Source: Membranipora membranacea (lineage: Eukaryota > Bryozoa > Gymnolaemata > Cheilostomatida > Membraniporidae). From it: a DNA stretch of 60,000 nt. The translations under genes were made by a program, and so were the position numbers. The notes beneath the pieces were generated by a model. That model was not told where the DNA came from, made no database searches, and was given only the letters and a program-made list of their open reading frames with translations. The first letter of the stretch is position 1; every line of letters starts with the position of its first letter. Below, in pieces: positions 1 to 12,590 of this stretch. The stretch is from assembly GCA_914767715.1 (NCBI GenBank), contig OU612071.1, positions 10,773,493-10,833,492 on the forward strand. Reading direction: 5' to 3'.

Positions 1-940
1 AAGTTGAGTTATGGTGTTCAGTTGTCTCCTGTTGCTGCTCCATGTAATTGTTGTAAATAGCTGTGAAGGTTGTATTTCACAACAATGCTAACAATTGCTT
101 GCAAAAACATAACTACTGAAAGGTGGTATATCTGATTTATGTTCTATATTTGTTTTAATTTCAAGTGACAGTCCTATTAGAAAATTTGTTATCATTTTTT
201 TATAAAAGGACTCATGAAAAGAATGGAGTGGAATTTTCAATGGGATGGAAATATCAAAGCATTATATCATTATATCATTGAAAAATATCTTCTGAAAGAG
301 CATCCAAAAATAAACTAGAAAACTTATTCCAAGTAGGTCCTGAAGGAATTAGTTAATTTTTGCAGCTTTGCAAACTGCCAGTTTTGTTTCGTAGAACTGT
401 ATACTTTGTATCTGTACTCACGAGCTCAGTATGATGATCCTCATTATGTGACACTGACTTATCTAGATGCGATCTCATTTGAATCAAGATCAAACGCCTG
501 ACTCAAGAGCATGTCTTTTAATTCTTATCAAGTTTAAAATCAAAGGCAATTTAACTTAACAATGCATGTTTTTTTTTAACAAGTTTTACTTTCTAGTTAA
601 TGATGCCATGCATGCTCAATTTAATTCATTTAACTAAATTAGTTGATGATACAAATAACCAAACCAAATGTTATACTGTGCCTTAATCAAATAATAAGCC
701 AAGTTCTATTTCCCTATAAATATCACTACTGTACAATAGATGAAAAAATTATGATATTATGTAAAACTTTCATGTTTAAAAACTGAACTGACTCCAAACT
801 AAGGTGCAAACAAAGAGCCTGCCTGCCGACCAGAAGGCCGCCAAACAGATCATGAATTTCAATTGACAACAATGCTCTTTAATAGTATAGTTCATGACAC
901 ATTAAAAAACTGCTGACGTCAATAGGCAAAAAAATAATAA
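1..940. other. No gene recognised
   Basis: AT-rich sequence with no open frame resembling a known family, no RNA gene and no obvious repeat shared with the rest of the window. Confidence 0.5.
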
Positions 941-949
941 TTAAACAAC

Positions 950-1290
950 AGTGGGATGGTGTAGGTCACCGATGGTATAATTCTCTAATCATGCTTTGTC
1001 CTTTTCCCCGCCGCATTTACTGTGTTGCCATAGTTGTGGCTTAGGAGGTACGGGGATTAAAATTAGCATTTTAATTTAACTTAGTTGCCTGACCTCGATT
1101 GAGGTTAATTGTCCTGCCTGTTACCAGCGTGTCCTCGAGTCGAGGTTGAGTGTTCTGATGATGATATGAATATTGAATATTGTCTGATAGTTGTATGGTA
1201 GTTTTCCCTTGCTAGATATGTCTGCTGCTGTGGATGCGACATATGCACCCCTCTGGTTGCAATCGTCCTCGATTGATTTGACAATCCTAT
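950..1290 (+). repeat. Dispersed repeat X, copy 1
   Basis: This segment reappears in reverse complement at about 29220-29580, including the stretches around CCTCGAGTCGAGGTT and GGGGATTAAAATTAGCATTT. It abuts the shared 3' flank of the peptide genes, but in the opposite relative orientation at the two sites, which fits a mobile element rather than simple segmental duplication. I found no open frame in it. The ends are approximate. Confidence 0.6.
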
Positions 1291-2000
1291 GATGTTATGA
1301 TGTTAATTAAAAACTGCTGGCTTCCAATAAAAAGACACATCAGTTGATACAAACTAGAATACCAATTGTCTCTAGTTTCTATTCTTCCAAATTTCTTGTG
1401 GATTTTGTCTAGTAGAACAAAAATTTGCTACACCTTTATAAAATTTGTGTGTTGATAACTGTGGTTCTAACATCTATACAATTAAGAAGGTGATAATATC
1501 TGCTGCTATTGAACTAAAAGAAGCAAATAAGTCTCTGAGTAGCATGAGCTAGTCGAATTCTGACCTTTACGCATCTTACTCAATAGAAAATCCAAGTTGC
1601 AGATTTGTCCCTAAGAAGTCTCCTGTTGTGGTTATACAAATATGTGGCCCCACTTGTTTGGGGTTGTCTATATTTGGATTGAGCATCATTTGATAGTCTT
1701 CATACTAGTTTTATCGTTTCAGATATATACATAATTGAATCTTGTAAAATTATGTAGTATTAGCTATATAATTTAACTGTGTATAGAGATAACTTGGTTT
1801 TTTGTTTAATTATTTATTGTTAAAAATAAATAATGAGAGAGAGAGTGAGTAAAGAGATTCCATCAACCATGTTTGACTTCCTCCTGGTCGCGAACTCATC
1901 TCAATTCTGAAATGTTTGAAAATATTTTGAATCATTTTAAATTATGCGAATGAAATTGAACTGTATATCACACTACTATTACATATAAAAACATGTATCC
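1291..2000 (-). repeat. Shared 3' flank of peptide gene copy 1
   Basis: This is the downstream flank of the minus-strand peptide gene. It matches 29990-30680 directly and 20600-21290 in reverse complement. It includes the putative 3'-UTR exon, which begins at 1906 on the minus strand after a TTTCAG acceptor, and a minus-strand AATAAA at 1813-1818. Confidence 0.65.
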
Positions 2001-2140
2001 ATAATATATTGTATTAGTATGGTATTCAGAGTTACAGCCACCAATAACTTCATTTCATGGATTATTGTTCCCTGACTTTTCAGTACATATCTACAAAACA
2101 GTTATTTAAGTCTAATTGATTTTGCCCACCTCTTATGGGT

Positions 2141-2511
2141 CTAGCCTTTGATTGCATCAATAACATTCTCCCCTCCACTGATGGCAGCATCGATTGCTAA
2201 ACCAGCAGCTGCTGACTTGGCTGCTGCCTTTATTCCCAAACTGATAAACCCACCTTCAATCTGTACAACAGCTATTAACAACAATACATTCAGATGGTAA
2301 TAACAGGAACATTTTACAAACTCATAAATATTGCCTCTCACAGAATTGGCTGATGACAATTATTATTCTTCTCCTACTTAAGATATCTTTAAGCACTTGT
2401 GAAACGTGTCTAAATAGAGCTTTATTGTTAAATTGATTAAAAAACTACCAAAAAAAATCAAAACTCACCATGTGCAGCCATAATCAGGGAGATAAGAGCA
2501 AAGACCTAAAT
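2141..2511 (-). pseudogene. Secreted peptide gene copy 1, start codon lost
   Basis: This is the minus-strand member of the degraded first pair. The mature-peptide exon (2141-2271) is open and encodes a variant with IEGGFISLGIKAAAKSAAAG and a terminal AIKG. The signal exon (2469-2511) aligns base for base with the intact copies. Where they read ATG AAG, it reads ATT TAG, so the start is lost and the next codon is a stop. The next in-frame ATG in this exon would leave no signal peptide. The putative untranslated exon 1 starts near 2715 and ends at 2656 (GTAAGT donor). Exon 3 runs to a donor at 2129. The TATA box is also mutated. It is most likely a pseudogene of the family described at 20047-20446. 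Confidence 0.8.
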
Positions 2512-2730
2512 TTTCTTGTATCTACATCAAATAAAGAGTATGCATTGGAAATTCCTAAAACCCTGGACAATAAAAAAATCTGATAGCTGATAACATTTAC
2601 AGTCAGTGTCATCGCTTGAACGTCTTAATCAATAAATTTACAGACAGATACTTACTGTGTGTTTAGAGGATAGAGACAGTGAAGTGCTGTGAGGCTGTAG
2701 TCTTGTGATATTTGTAACAGTGAGTCACTA

Positions 2731-2738
2731 CTTTCATA
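2731..2738 (-). promoter_or_regulatory. Mutated TATA box of peptide copy 1
   Basis: The minus strand reads TATGAAAG where the intact copies have TATAAAAG, at the same place relative to the conserved exon 1 sequence (ACAAGACTACAGCCTCACAG). Confidence 0.6.
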
Positions 2739-2879
2739 CTTTCAAGGCAGGTATCATATAATGTGCTGGAAGTTGTAATTTTAATTGAATATTCCAACTA
2801 TAATAAAACAATAATTTATGGATAATAAATTTTTCCACCATTTGCAGGATCTAATCTAAATACACTGTTATCAAAAAGG

Positions 2880-3830
2880 TCCAATATATCGGGTCAAACA
2901 TGTTCCAAAGGGAGTGTCACATGATAAGGGACCTTTTTCGGCATATGGAACCTCAATTTGATCAGTATTTCCTTTGAACTGTTGTATTCGACAATCTTGT
3001 TATGAATAGACTTGTGCTAACAAAACGCCCAATTATAGCGGTCTATGTAACACTGAGGTGATAATGGTGAAGCTTGAGCTTAATAGGTGCGAAATGCCTG
3101 CACTGAATGATAGCTGTGGTTCCTTGTTTATGATAAAGGTGAATGTTGTTTTTTTGGGGCACAGGCTATAATTGGCAGAAGTTAGGGGGTGGACAAGGTT
3201 GTAGCAAAAAGACGATTGTTTTTTAGTGCTATCGACATAGCGAATAGCCTATCACATATTCATTTTGCTTTCCCACATGATACCGATGCCAAAAAAAATG
3301 TGTTAATGATCAGCACTTCAGGTAAAAAAGATCTTGACATTTGAGTGAAATAATTTGCAAGAGCCCACTTGGCAAGTAAAAATTGGTTAGAGTAACAATA
3401 CAATAGGTCAAATAAATATTGAATTTGAATTTGAGTTAATGAAGTTTGAAAAGTGATCCTCCTCGATATAACGCAATGTGATGGCCGAGGACTTTTCAAT
3501 AGTCGGAGAGAAGGAAAGCAATGGCATTTTAATTGAATATGATGCCCGCTTCTAGAAATGGTAACTAAACCAAACTGTGCAAGATAATAACAATTGAAGA
3601 AATAGTCATTTCAGAAATTCAAAAACACTTTGGCTGTATATCAACTGAGGTTATCACCTATGTTGTTAAGCTTACCTCTGCTTCACAGAGTCGGTAATGT
3701 TTATATGGTTGTGTATGAACGGCTAGTGGAAGGTACAGAAAGCGCTCGGGAACCTCTATATCTAAAAAATAATAGTCTATTTTTTGTTGTCAGTAGAATA
3801 TCAATTTTTTTTGGATTTGTCTTCTCATTC
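2880..3830. other. No gene recognised
   Basis: Short open frames only, without recognisable domains or consistent splice sites. The left edge (to about 2860) still matches the upstream arm of copy 2 at 12640-12660 in reverse complement. Confidence 0.4.
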
Positions 3831-3837
3831 TTACAAC

Positions 3838-3910
3838 CCGGCGTGGCCGAGCGGTTAGCATCGAAGACTCTGACACGGGAGGCAGGGGTTTAATTCCTGT
3901 TACTGGCAAA
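3838..3910 (+). repeat. tRNA-derived sequence (SINE head or tRNA relic)
   Basis: It contains an A-box-like TGGCCGAGCGGTTA and a B-box-like GGTTTAATTCC at tRNA spacing. The acceptor stem pairs only in part and the B box departs from GGTTCRANTCC, so a working tRNA is unlikely. Downstream, the segment ending in ATTTATGAGTTCAAAC (about 4015) recurs in similar form near 4930-4945, which suggests a SINE body. Confidence 0.45.
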
Positions 3911-6890
3911 ACTTTTTGACGATTTTTTTTCTCAGCTCTTTCATGGAAATGGCTGAATATTTTGAGATCGGGCCAAGAGGTGATAACTCAGCTCAATCTA
4001 GTGTGGCAGTTGGGATTTATGAGTTCAAACAGGAAGTGGAGAGACCTGTAACTGTTGCAGTGACATACCATGATTAAAATGCAATTATTTTGTTCCTTGT
4101 TTGCAAAAAATAATACATTAACAAAAATGATAGAATAACTGACACTGACCAATCATTGAAAAGCATGAAAAAGAAAACACATTCCACTAAGTTTCTCATC
4201 AAATAAACTGCCATAGTCAACTTGTTTATGTAGACTAGGTAGATAGAATGAAGAAAATCCAAATTATACCTCGAAACTTACAAATTTCATTCTTCACCTC
4301 ATTATATGACCATGGCTTGTGTGATATGTAACGCATGATAAGTGGAGAATTTTACTCACCACCTGATGCTGATCTTGTCTGCACCACTAGTTACTCCTCT
4401 CTGTTCCTCCATACTGTCAAATAAGATATGACAAAGGCGTCTGTGTATAGTAGGCTCTCATTACAGATTCCAACTCTAGTCTGAGCTGAAATGTAAGAGA
4501 TAAACAAAAATATAAGAAGTGCTATTGATGCAACACTCGAATCTTTGGTCAAATCTAGATAGAGCGAAAAGGTGCAGTGTGCAGGCCCTCAAAACACTGC
4601 TGCCACTAAGGCAAAGTTGTGCTTATTGCATTCCGTCTATAAGTGATTTATAAGTTCTCATCGGGCTCAGTGCGAACCAGCAGGTGTTTCGATGGCTTGA
4701 GGAGCCTTGTAATAATAGCATAATTTCAATCCATGGATATGCAGTGACTGTCACCTAATGGGCAAACAACATGCACAAACCGATCTTAAAGCTCGGGGTA
4801 TGAAATTTACACACTGGGTCATGAGGCCATTATTGCCAATGAGTAAGACAGTAAGCTATATCACTCGTACCAGTTTGTCATATCATTAGTTTGGAGCTAT
4901 ACAGAATTCAATGAGCACTGTGTGGCAGCAGTGGTTTATGAGTTCAAACATGGAGCTGAGAGACCAGCGACTACGGTCTTTACACATTTAATGTTAGCTA
5001 GTGAGTAAAATCAATATTGCAAGACTGTATATCTGATCTTATTCCAACCTACAACAGAGAGTTGAGATATAATGTTTTAGAAGAATTTCACTCATAGCTG
5101 AGCTATGACCCATTATATACCAAAATTATTATAATCCTATTCATCGTCAATGTTGTTCTATCCTCAAAGCGACAGTCTACAAGCCGAGCCAGCACATTTA
5201 TATTAATTAGCTCATAAATTTGAGGATACATGGCCAAAATTAACAATAGATTAATGCTTCAATACCTGCCTTAGCCTTACCTATGCCTTAGTATTTTAAA
5301 ACATGGAATCATCACCTTCTTGTCCTCCAATTAGTACGACGTAATTTTGTGAGGTACTGTTGCAACATGAAGGTAACTGTATTGCGAAGGTTATTTTGAA
5401 TTCCGTGTGTATGACGCAGTGTATTGTTTTACTGATTTACTGGTAAACCTGTGGAAAGGTAAAATGAATTAATAATATGTGTAAGAGAGAAAAACGAATG
5501 AGCGAATGAGTATGCTACGAGAAATAGCTGGTGTGATGCTGAAAAGCATCAAACAATGAAAAACTCTCTTGTTATAATTAATTCCTCAATTGAATGAACG
5601 GTTAGGTCATTAACCAAAGGAAAAATGTACATGATTCTAAATAGTACACAAAGAAAAACTCACACATTATGAGCGGATATAATAGCGATCCAATATAAAA
5701 CTTTTGAGCATAGGTGACTAGTCCTGTGTACATCAACTGTAAATAATAATTGATTATGAGGACATGTTTATACATTGACAAGTTGCACACTACACATAAA
5801 GGAATGAATGCAAGGGATAACAATTCAACAACATAAGAAATATGAGATTTGAGTTGTGTGTATGCCCTGTAAAAAAAATTGTAGAAAAATACACTTACAG
5901 GTTAACTGAGAGCTCTTAGCTGTGATGTAAACAGTACGAAAACTCGATGACTAGTGAATATTATGATTTCTGTCACAGATAGGTTTGGTCTGCGTGACAA
6001 TATAAGAGGACTGCATTCCATTGTTAGAAATGTCAGATCGAGGGCTTATAGTCCATTTATAGAGTATTTGAATTGTATTATCTGCTAAAAATAGCAACAG
6101 AAATGTCCCTCGCACAAACTACAACAACGTTTACCGACCCCTAACGCCAGCGCTATCTAACATCGTTACAGTAACTAAATATGATCATTTTAGTTGTCAT
6201 TTTGTAACTTTGTGACAATCATTTGATTGAAATATTTTGGTATCAAGTACAATAAATAGATAGCTTAGCCAGTGCAGATATGGTTACAATCAACAACATG
6301 AAAGTAAACAATAGAAAAAAACAAAGTGGAAATAATTTTGCCAATCACTAATGTGCTAGTCGGCCAGGGTCAATTCTATTGATTAGCCCCATACAGATGA
6401 AGTGACATTCCAACGCAGGAAAGAACCCAATCAACGAAAACATTGCAAATAAGTCACGCTATCAATACTGTGTTAGTCCGCCAACAACAGGGGGTCATGT
6501 GCAATAATTCTGTTACTTAGCCCCATACAGAGGAGAAGACATGCCACAGCATGAAATAATCGATTAATAAAAAATTGAAGAAGTTTATCAATTGATCTTT
6601 TCTTTGCTAGTCTGCCTATATTGAATTTCACTAGCAATGCCTATACTAGCAAATCATATTTCTAATACCATGCAAACATTGATAATGACTGAAATTCAGG
6701 TACCCGCCAGTCAAGCTCTAAAAATCCCGTGTATCAGAATCAACTGAGATTTTGTTTCATGCTACATCGTGGAATCACAACCTTAAAGCTGCCAAAAAAA
6801 TATTAAGGTGATGCTTATTTTGTACACAACAATTATGATACGTTGAATAAAGTGGAGAAGAATAGTATTTTTCTTCCGAGAAGAATAAAT
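3911..6890. other. No gene recognised; low-copy repeats
   Basis: No convincing coding region. A segment near 4890-4950 resembles the 3' part of the SINE at 16340-16678. Two related units of roughly 120 bp lie at about 6355-6560, each containing TTAGCCCCATACAGA. Confidence 0.4.
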
Positions 6891-6894
6891 ATCA

Positions 6895-6998
6895 GTCCAG
6901 AGTAAAATAATATATCCATTCGGAGAATTGGAGTAGAATAAAATATCCGTTGAGAGTAGAATAAAATCTCCGTTCAGAGTAGAATAAAATATCTGTAG
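6895..6998. repeat. Short minisatellite
   Basis: Degenerate tandem copies of a unit of about 23 bp built on GAGTAGAATAAAATATCCGT, four or so repeats. It lies a few hundred bases upstream of the retrotransposon. Confidence 0.6.
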
Positions 6999-7321
6999 GC
7001 TGTAGGTTTGTAGGAGATGAACTTCTTTACTGCTTGAAGACAAGCTTAGAAATGATTAAGCTATGCCTGTCTCCACCTGTGGGCTCTAGCTATTTGCAGT
7101 TGCAGAGTGAGGTTGTCTTTTCAATTTCACCCTCATGTACCAGGCTAGAGTAGTGAAAAGCCTTGAACACATGGATTATCAATCTCTGTTGGATATAAAA
7201 AAACACTTTACATGGATCCTTACTAAAAGAAATCTGGAATAATAATTACAAGCATTTAGTCAAAAATATTGACCCTGGACTTTTACGCACTCGGAAACGC
7301 GGTAAGCGAGCAGGTGTCAGA

Positions 7322-8270
7322 GTGAATCACAGTATCAAAAACGGAAAAGTACCTCTCCCTGCTATCGTTCTCACTAATGCTCAATCTATACGCAACAAAC
7401 TTGATGAGCTGCATGGACTGTTGCAAACAAAACGACTTAAAAATAAATCCCAGCTCATTTGTATTACTGAATCGTGGCTGACCCCAGATATCTCACAGTT
7501 GTGCACAGAACTAGATTGATATGAACAGTTCCGAAACGACAGAATACCCGAGACTACTGGTAAATCTTGCGGCAGGGGTGTTTTAGTTTATATCGGCAAC
7601 AAATGGTCTACAAATAATAAAATTATCTTCAACCATGCCGATCCACACTGCGAAATCTTAACTATCAAGTCAAAACCGCATTGGCTACCGCGAGAGTTCT
7701 CCTCGATTATCTCTGTATCATGTTATGCTCCATTCACTGGTGATTCCAGATTAAAACACAGTGCTCAAACTACTGTTCAAACGATATCATCAAATGTCAA
7801 AGATCTAGAGAAAAAACATCCAGATTCCTGCATCATCGAATGGGTGATTTCAATCAGCTACCCTTCAAGCTTGCTGGATATTACCAATCAGTTAAAACAC
7901 CCACTTGTAAATTGAATTCTAGATAAATGCTACATTAGGATTAAAGATGCATTCAAACAATGTTGTCAACTAGCTAAGCTTGGTGAATCTGACCATTATA
8001 TAACACATCTCATTCCTACCTACACTCCGTTATCCAAATGCAAACCCACTAGAATAACTCGTCGTACCTATTCTGAAGAAAACTGTGAAAATCTGCAAGC
8101 TGCTCTTGACATCACTATTTCGGACAATTTAATTTCTGACAATGATGACCTTGATAAACAAACGGATATTATCACTGACTATAATAACTTTTGTACCGAT
8201 CTGTGTATACCAGAGAAGAGCGTCAGAGTTTGCATCAAAAACCCTGGACCAATAAACAAATATCGGATAT
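7322..8270 (+). pseudogene. Retrotransposon endonuclease domain, broken
   Basis: This is the APE-like endonuclease that nicks target DNA for target-primed reverse transcription. Visible family motifs are VLTNAQSIRNKLDEL at the N-terminus, the catalytic-Glu segment LICITESWLT, GRGVLVYI, MGDFNQLP (in a shifted frame near 7840) and LGESDHYITHLIP carrying the catalytic SDH. A TGA stop follows CTELD at 7517-7519. At least one frameshift separates ESWLT from GDFN. Another, near 8230, separates this domain from the linker. It cannot make an intact protein. Confidence 0.75.
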
Positions 8271-9372
8271 GATCAATCAGAAACAACAAGCCCACAAAAC
8301 TGGTAACCGTAAACTCTACAACAAACTCAAACGCGACATCACTCAATCTATTAAACAAGCCAAACAAGAACACACTCGGAAAATACAGCATAACCTAGCG
8401 AAAGAACCTGCTAAAGCCTGGACTGACATTAAAAAGATTAGTGGATTACCTACTAATAGCCCAAAACCAACTCAACAAAACCCATTCAACTCAGATGACC
8501 TAAACACCTTCTTCACAAGATTTTAGAAGCCTCTCGCTGACCGTCCTGACATCAATAAAAACGCCACCATAGCACCACCTTTAGAAATAGAAGAGGCTAC
8601 TGTCTTAAAGCAGTTGAAATCGTTGAACTCGAGGAAAGGTCCAGGCCCTGATGGCCTCATCCCCAAAGTACTTAAACTATGTGCCTATCAACTGGCGCCT
8701 GTCATAACGAAACTGTTCAATTTATCTATCACGTCTAAGTCAACCCCTACTTCCTGGAAATCGGCCATTATCAAACCCCTACCCAATGTTAAGAATCCCA
8801 ATCAACTTAAACAATACAGACCAATAGCGCTCACCAGTTGCCTGTGCAAAATGATGGAGAGACTTGTTAAACATTACATTATTACTCATACAGCTATGGA
8901 CCACCTTCAGTTTGCTTATCGTGCAAACCGCTCAACTCAAGATGCCCTTTTATGCCTCACTACTACCATCACAGATTTCATTGACAAGAAAGCTTCAAAT
9001 TATGCCAGGTGTCTGTTCCTTGACTTTTCTTCTGCATTCAACACAATACATGTTCCAGACTTAATCTCACAACTATCACATCTTGACTCCAATGTCACTG
9101 AATGGATAAACAGCTTCCTAACGAATCGCACCCAAAGAACAATAGTAGATGGCAATATCTCAAAACCCATCATAACCAACACTGGCACTCCCCAGGGTTG
9201 CTGTTTATCTCCACTTTTGTTTTCAATATATACCAATAGGATTACCTCAGACTTGAATAATATTACTGTCATTAAATACGCAGACGACACCTGTATAATT
9301 GGATGCATATCAAATCAATCAGATCTTAGTGCCTATCTTGATGAGATTAGTAGAATTTCAAAGCAATTGTCG
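8191..9372 (+). pseudogene. Retrotransposon linker and reverse transcriptase core
   Basis: The linker (QKPWTNKQISDMINQKQQA, then AKEPAKAWTDIKKISGLP) and the RT palm and fingers share one frame, broken by a single TAG at 8524-8526. RT motifs in order are RKGPGPDGLIPKVL, YRPIALTSCLCKMMERL, FAYRANRSTQDALL, CLFLDFSSAFNTI (first catalytic Asp), TGTPQGCCLSPLLFSIY and KYADDTCIIG (catalytic Asp pair). The RT sequence stops at an insertion after ISKQL, about 9372. Confidence 0.85.
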
Positions 9373-9904
9373 GATCGACAGTTCACTGCTGGCAGAGTTC
9401 ATATGAGATTACTTTATAATACTGAATGCAGTTTTTCGGCAGTTTGATGATTTTATTACTGAACTACACCCTGGGGCAAATGCCCCAGGCAACTGATAAA
9501 TTGCAACGCCAAGTTGTAACTGTCACACATAACTCCCGATCGTAACTCGCAATTGTAACTCGCACTTGTAACTGATTCTTCAGAGTAAAACACACTGTTC
9601 TTTATACTGACCTGTATAAATAGGTCGTAAAAATAGAAACGGGTGGGATGATAGTCATTATTTTGAAGGCCAACCTCCGCATTTAGATGGTAATTAAACG
9701 TGCAAAAAATGGAAGTAAATGGGGAAGAGTATAACAATTATTCAGATTAGGACCATGGCAACCATGACAGTGCAATATACAACGCCTAACTTCATGTAGA
9801 GTCATGCACCTAGGCGTGTCACATACAGTGTATGTGACACAATGTTGTGATTTAAACCTATTGTTAAATGCCTCCATGACTCAAGAAATGATGTTTTCTA
9901 CTCA
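9373..9904. mobile_element. Insertion inside the reverse transcriptase
   Basis: This stretch has no RT similarity and separates the RT palm (ending ISKQL) from the thumb and C-terminus (resuming LLSDSVKYLGVTVDHKLRYH). It contains two perfect hairpins, 9470-9489 (9-bp arms, AA loop) and 9816-9840 (12-bp arms around one G). No terminal inverted repeats or target duplication were recognised. It could be a small non-autonomous element. Confidence 0.55.
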
Positions 9905-9906
9905 GC

Positions 9907-10392
9907 TTGTTAGGCCCATTACCCCTACTCAGTGACAGTGTAAAATACCTTGGTGTTACTGTTGACCATAAACTCCGCTATCATGATCATGTGCAATCCA
10001 TAGTGACCACTGCATCTCAACGGATGTATATTGTGAAAAATAGCTCAAAGCCCCTTTCTCATATGTTATTCCAGAGTTTTATTGTATCCCTCATCACTTA
10101 CTGTCTCCCCATACTTTTTACAAGCATCCATGGAAGCGACAAGAAGTCCTTACGCAAAATATTTAAAGATGCCGCCAAGTTAGGGATTGAGCACACCGAT
10201 ATAGATGCACTGGTGGCCAACCAGATCAAGACACTTGGACTTAGCTACATGCACGATGAAGAGCACTTTATCAATGACTTTCTAACTAAATGCCCCTCAG
10301 GTCGCTACCGCACCGTTAAATATCGGGGTACATTGGGTAGAGACAGCTTTTTAAGACATCTCATACATACACTTAATAATATACTATTCTAA
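9907..10392 (+). pseudogene. Retrotransposon RT thumb and C-terminus
   Basis: This is the continuation of the Rex1/CR1-like RT after the insert. It shows KYLGVTVDHKLRYHDHV (the usual YLGV.iD segment after the RT palm) and, near the end, the conserved PSGRYRTVKYRGTLGRDSF and LNNILF. The frame is open to a TAA at 10390-10392, followed by a short 3' UTR and the ATCC tail. Confidence 0.8.
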
Positions 10393-10515
10393 AAAACTTT
10401 TTATACAAAAGAGATCTGATTTTTTCCATGTTTTTCTTTCTTGTCAGTATTAACAACGTATTTCGTGACAAATTTTTGTCTATGATAGTAATAAATCCAT
10501 CCATCCATCCTATCA

Positions 10516-10775
10516 ATGTCATAACCTGCCAGTCTTTGTTACCTTTTGTCAAGCATTTGGGTACTCAAATATGCACTGGAATCAATCTTTTGTTGGTAGG
10601 GATTACAACTTTCACACTTATGTGATTAGGGAATTTCAGAAATATCTCACCTATGCGACTATTTTAAGACCTGTCCCCATTGTATGTTGCTGGGATGTTA
10701 AATCCTTAGACTTGGTTACTCTCTGTAATTGTAATTTGGAACCTTTTGGATAACAGTGTACATGAAACTCTCATT
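10516..10775. other. No gene recognised
   Basis: Spacer between the retrotransposon tail and the foldback element. Nothing recognised. Confidence 0.4.
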
Positions 10776-10779
10776 TTCC

Positions 10780-12590
10780 ATTATAACTGTTCTGAAACCA
10801 ATGATAACAACTTGCAAGAAGTCAGGCAACATCTTGTAAGCTGGAAGTTATTATATTTTCAATGATTAGTCCTGCTTGCAATTTCCAGGATTCAAACTAA
10901 AGACAAGGATATAGAGAAAGATTTCACATGAATTCATAATATAATTGTAAGAAAATACTTTTTGGAATAATGACATGTTTGCCTGTGTCCTGCGGTGACC
11001 AGTTGAATTCAACATAATCACACGCACACTTTATTTGCTAAGCACAGGACAAGCCAAGTTAAATATGACAGATAGATTGTATAAAAAATTGCTTCAAATT
11101 AGTAAGATAGCATGGGGTAGAAGGTTATACTTACACATACTTGAAAACAAAGCACATTCATCGCCAACATCAAACAGCTAAGGGTTCAGGATGAAACGAG
11201 AGCTAAGACGTGGACTTTCTGCCTCAATTCAACAACCATAATCTCATCATAACTGTTTTATACCCGATATATCTTTGAAAGCCTATGAACTTGATTAAAT
11301 ATTTGCAACCCAATGAAAGTTATGCTCTATACTTTCCATTAATCGTTTTATCAAACAGCATATAGCTATACATATAGGAAAATTATTTATACGCCCATAT
11401 TTGGTATTAACTTGTTAATATTTTTCCAAGTTTCCTTGGTTTGTTTAAACTATCACCGCTCTAAAAAAGAGGTCACTACAAGGGGTCCCAGCAACGGGCC
11501 ATTTAAGGCCAATAACGTTAACACATACGCTGGTAACATAGGGTGGCAATGGTGGAGTGGACTGTGCTATTGGAAAAGAGAACACTTCTCAGAGTGTATG
11601 CTATGGTGAGCGCCATCAATCCATTCTTTTTTAGGGATTGTGAGATGGCGCAATCAATTAGCCTTCACTGCCATTCACAGCTATCACTTGGAGCAGCAAC
11701 AGGAAACAACTGAAAATTTTATCTCAACTTTGAGAAATTCAGAAAAGCATCAAGGATGAGGTATACACTGGTATACACTCAAGGGTGCTAAAGGCTAGAA
11801 CAACCAACCAACCAATCGAGCTCCCCAAACGGAACCCGAGCAACAATTCCTACAGAACACACCGGCAGGCATCAGCATCAACAAGGGTGCCATCTTACCA
11901 TCCCCAGGGATTGGTTGATGGGGCTAATAATCAAACCGTTAATCACTGCTCCGTATTGTGATCTCGCTTCCCACAACACATTCCTTACCACCATGAAAAC
12001 CCTATTGAATAGAGCGTGCCTGATAGGGTTATTGGCCTAACATGGCTCATTGGTTGACAACTTGATAGGCTTTGATAGACTTGATAGCTAGATTGGGTAT
12101 AAAATGGTAATGTAGACATTATGCTTGTCAAATTGAGGCAGAAGGAGGGGTCTAGCTCTCGTTTCATCCTGAACCCTTAGCTGTTTGATGTTGGCGATGA
12201 ATATGCTTTCTTTTCAAGTAAGTCTAAGTATCACCTCCTACCCCATGCTATCTTACATATTCATAGCAATGTTTACCATATATCCGTCAAATTTAACTTG
12301 GCTTGTCCTGCATTTAGCAAATAAAGTGTGTGTGTGATTTGTGTTGAATTCAACTGTCCGCCGCAAGACACAGGCAAACATGTCATCATTCCAAAAAGTA
12401 TCTTCAACTATTACTTTATGAATTCATAAAAGTTTTTTCTCAATATCCTGGTACTCACAGAAATCAGAAATCCTGCATATTCCAAGTAGGACTAATCGAT
12501 ATTGATATGCCAATTTCCAGCTTATGAGATGTTGCCTGCCTTCTTGAATAATAAATTGATATCATTGGTTTAAACACATAATGAATAATT
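10780..12590. mobile_element. Foldback element with ~500-bp inverted arms
   Basis: The arms at about 10780-11270 and 12060-12590 are imperfect reverse complements. They share GACATGTTTGCCTGTGTC against GACACAGGCAAACATGTC, GGTTCAGGATGAAACGAGAG against its complement, and the segment containing CCAGGACTAATC-type sequence. The ~800-bp centre has no credible gene. Part of the element (left-arm end plus ATGGCGCAATC interior) recurs at about 21780-21960. This suits a foldback or long-TIR non-autonomous transposon. Confidence 0.6.

Larger units (their letters stand above)
7250..10515 (+). mobile_element. Non-LTR retrotransposon, Rex1/CR1-group, degraded
   Basis: One element copy carries an APE-type endonuclease, a linker and a reverse transcriptase in order on the plus strand. 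It ends in a short ATCC-type repeat tail at 10495-10509. It has several frameshifts and stops, and an unrelated insert at about 9373-9904. The layout and the C-terminal PSGRYRTVKYRGTLGRDSF segment fit Rex1/CR1-like elements, which lack RNase H. A second copy of the same family starts near 58990. The 5' end is uncertain. Confidence 0.8.

Noticed and set aside
3838-3910. Functional tRNA gene
   Set aside because: Poor acceptor-stem pairing and an off-consensus B box. Kept only as a tRNA-derived relic.
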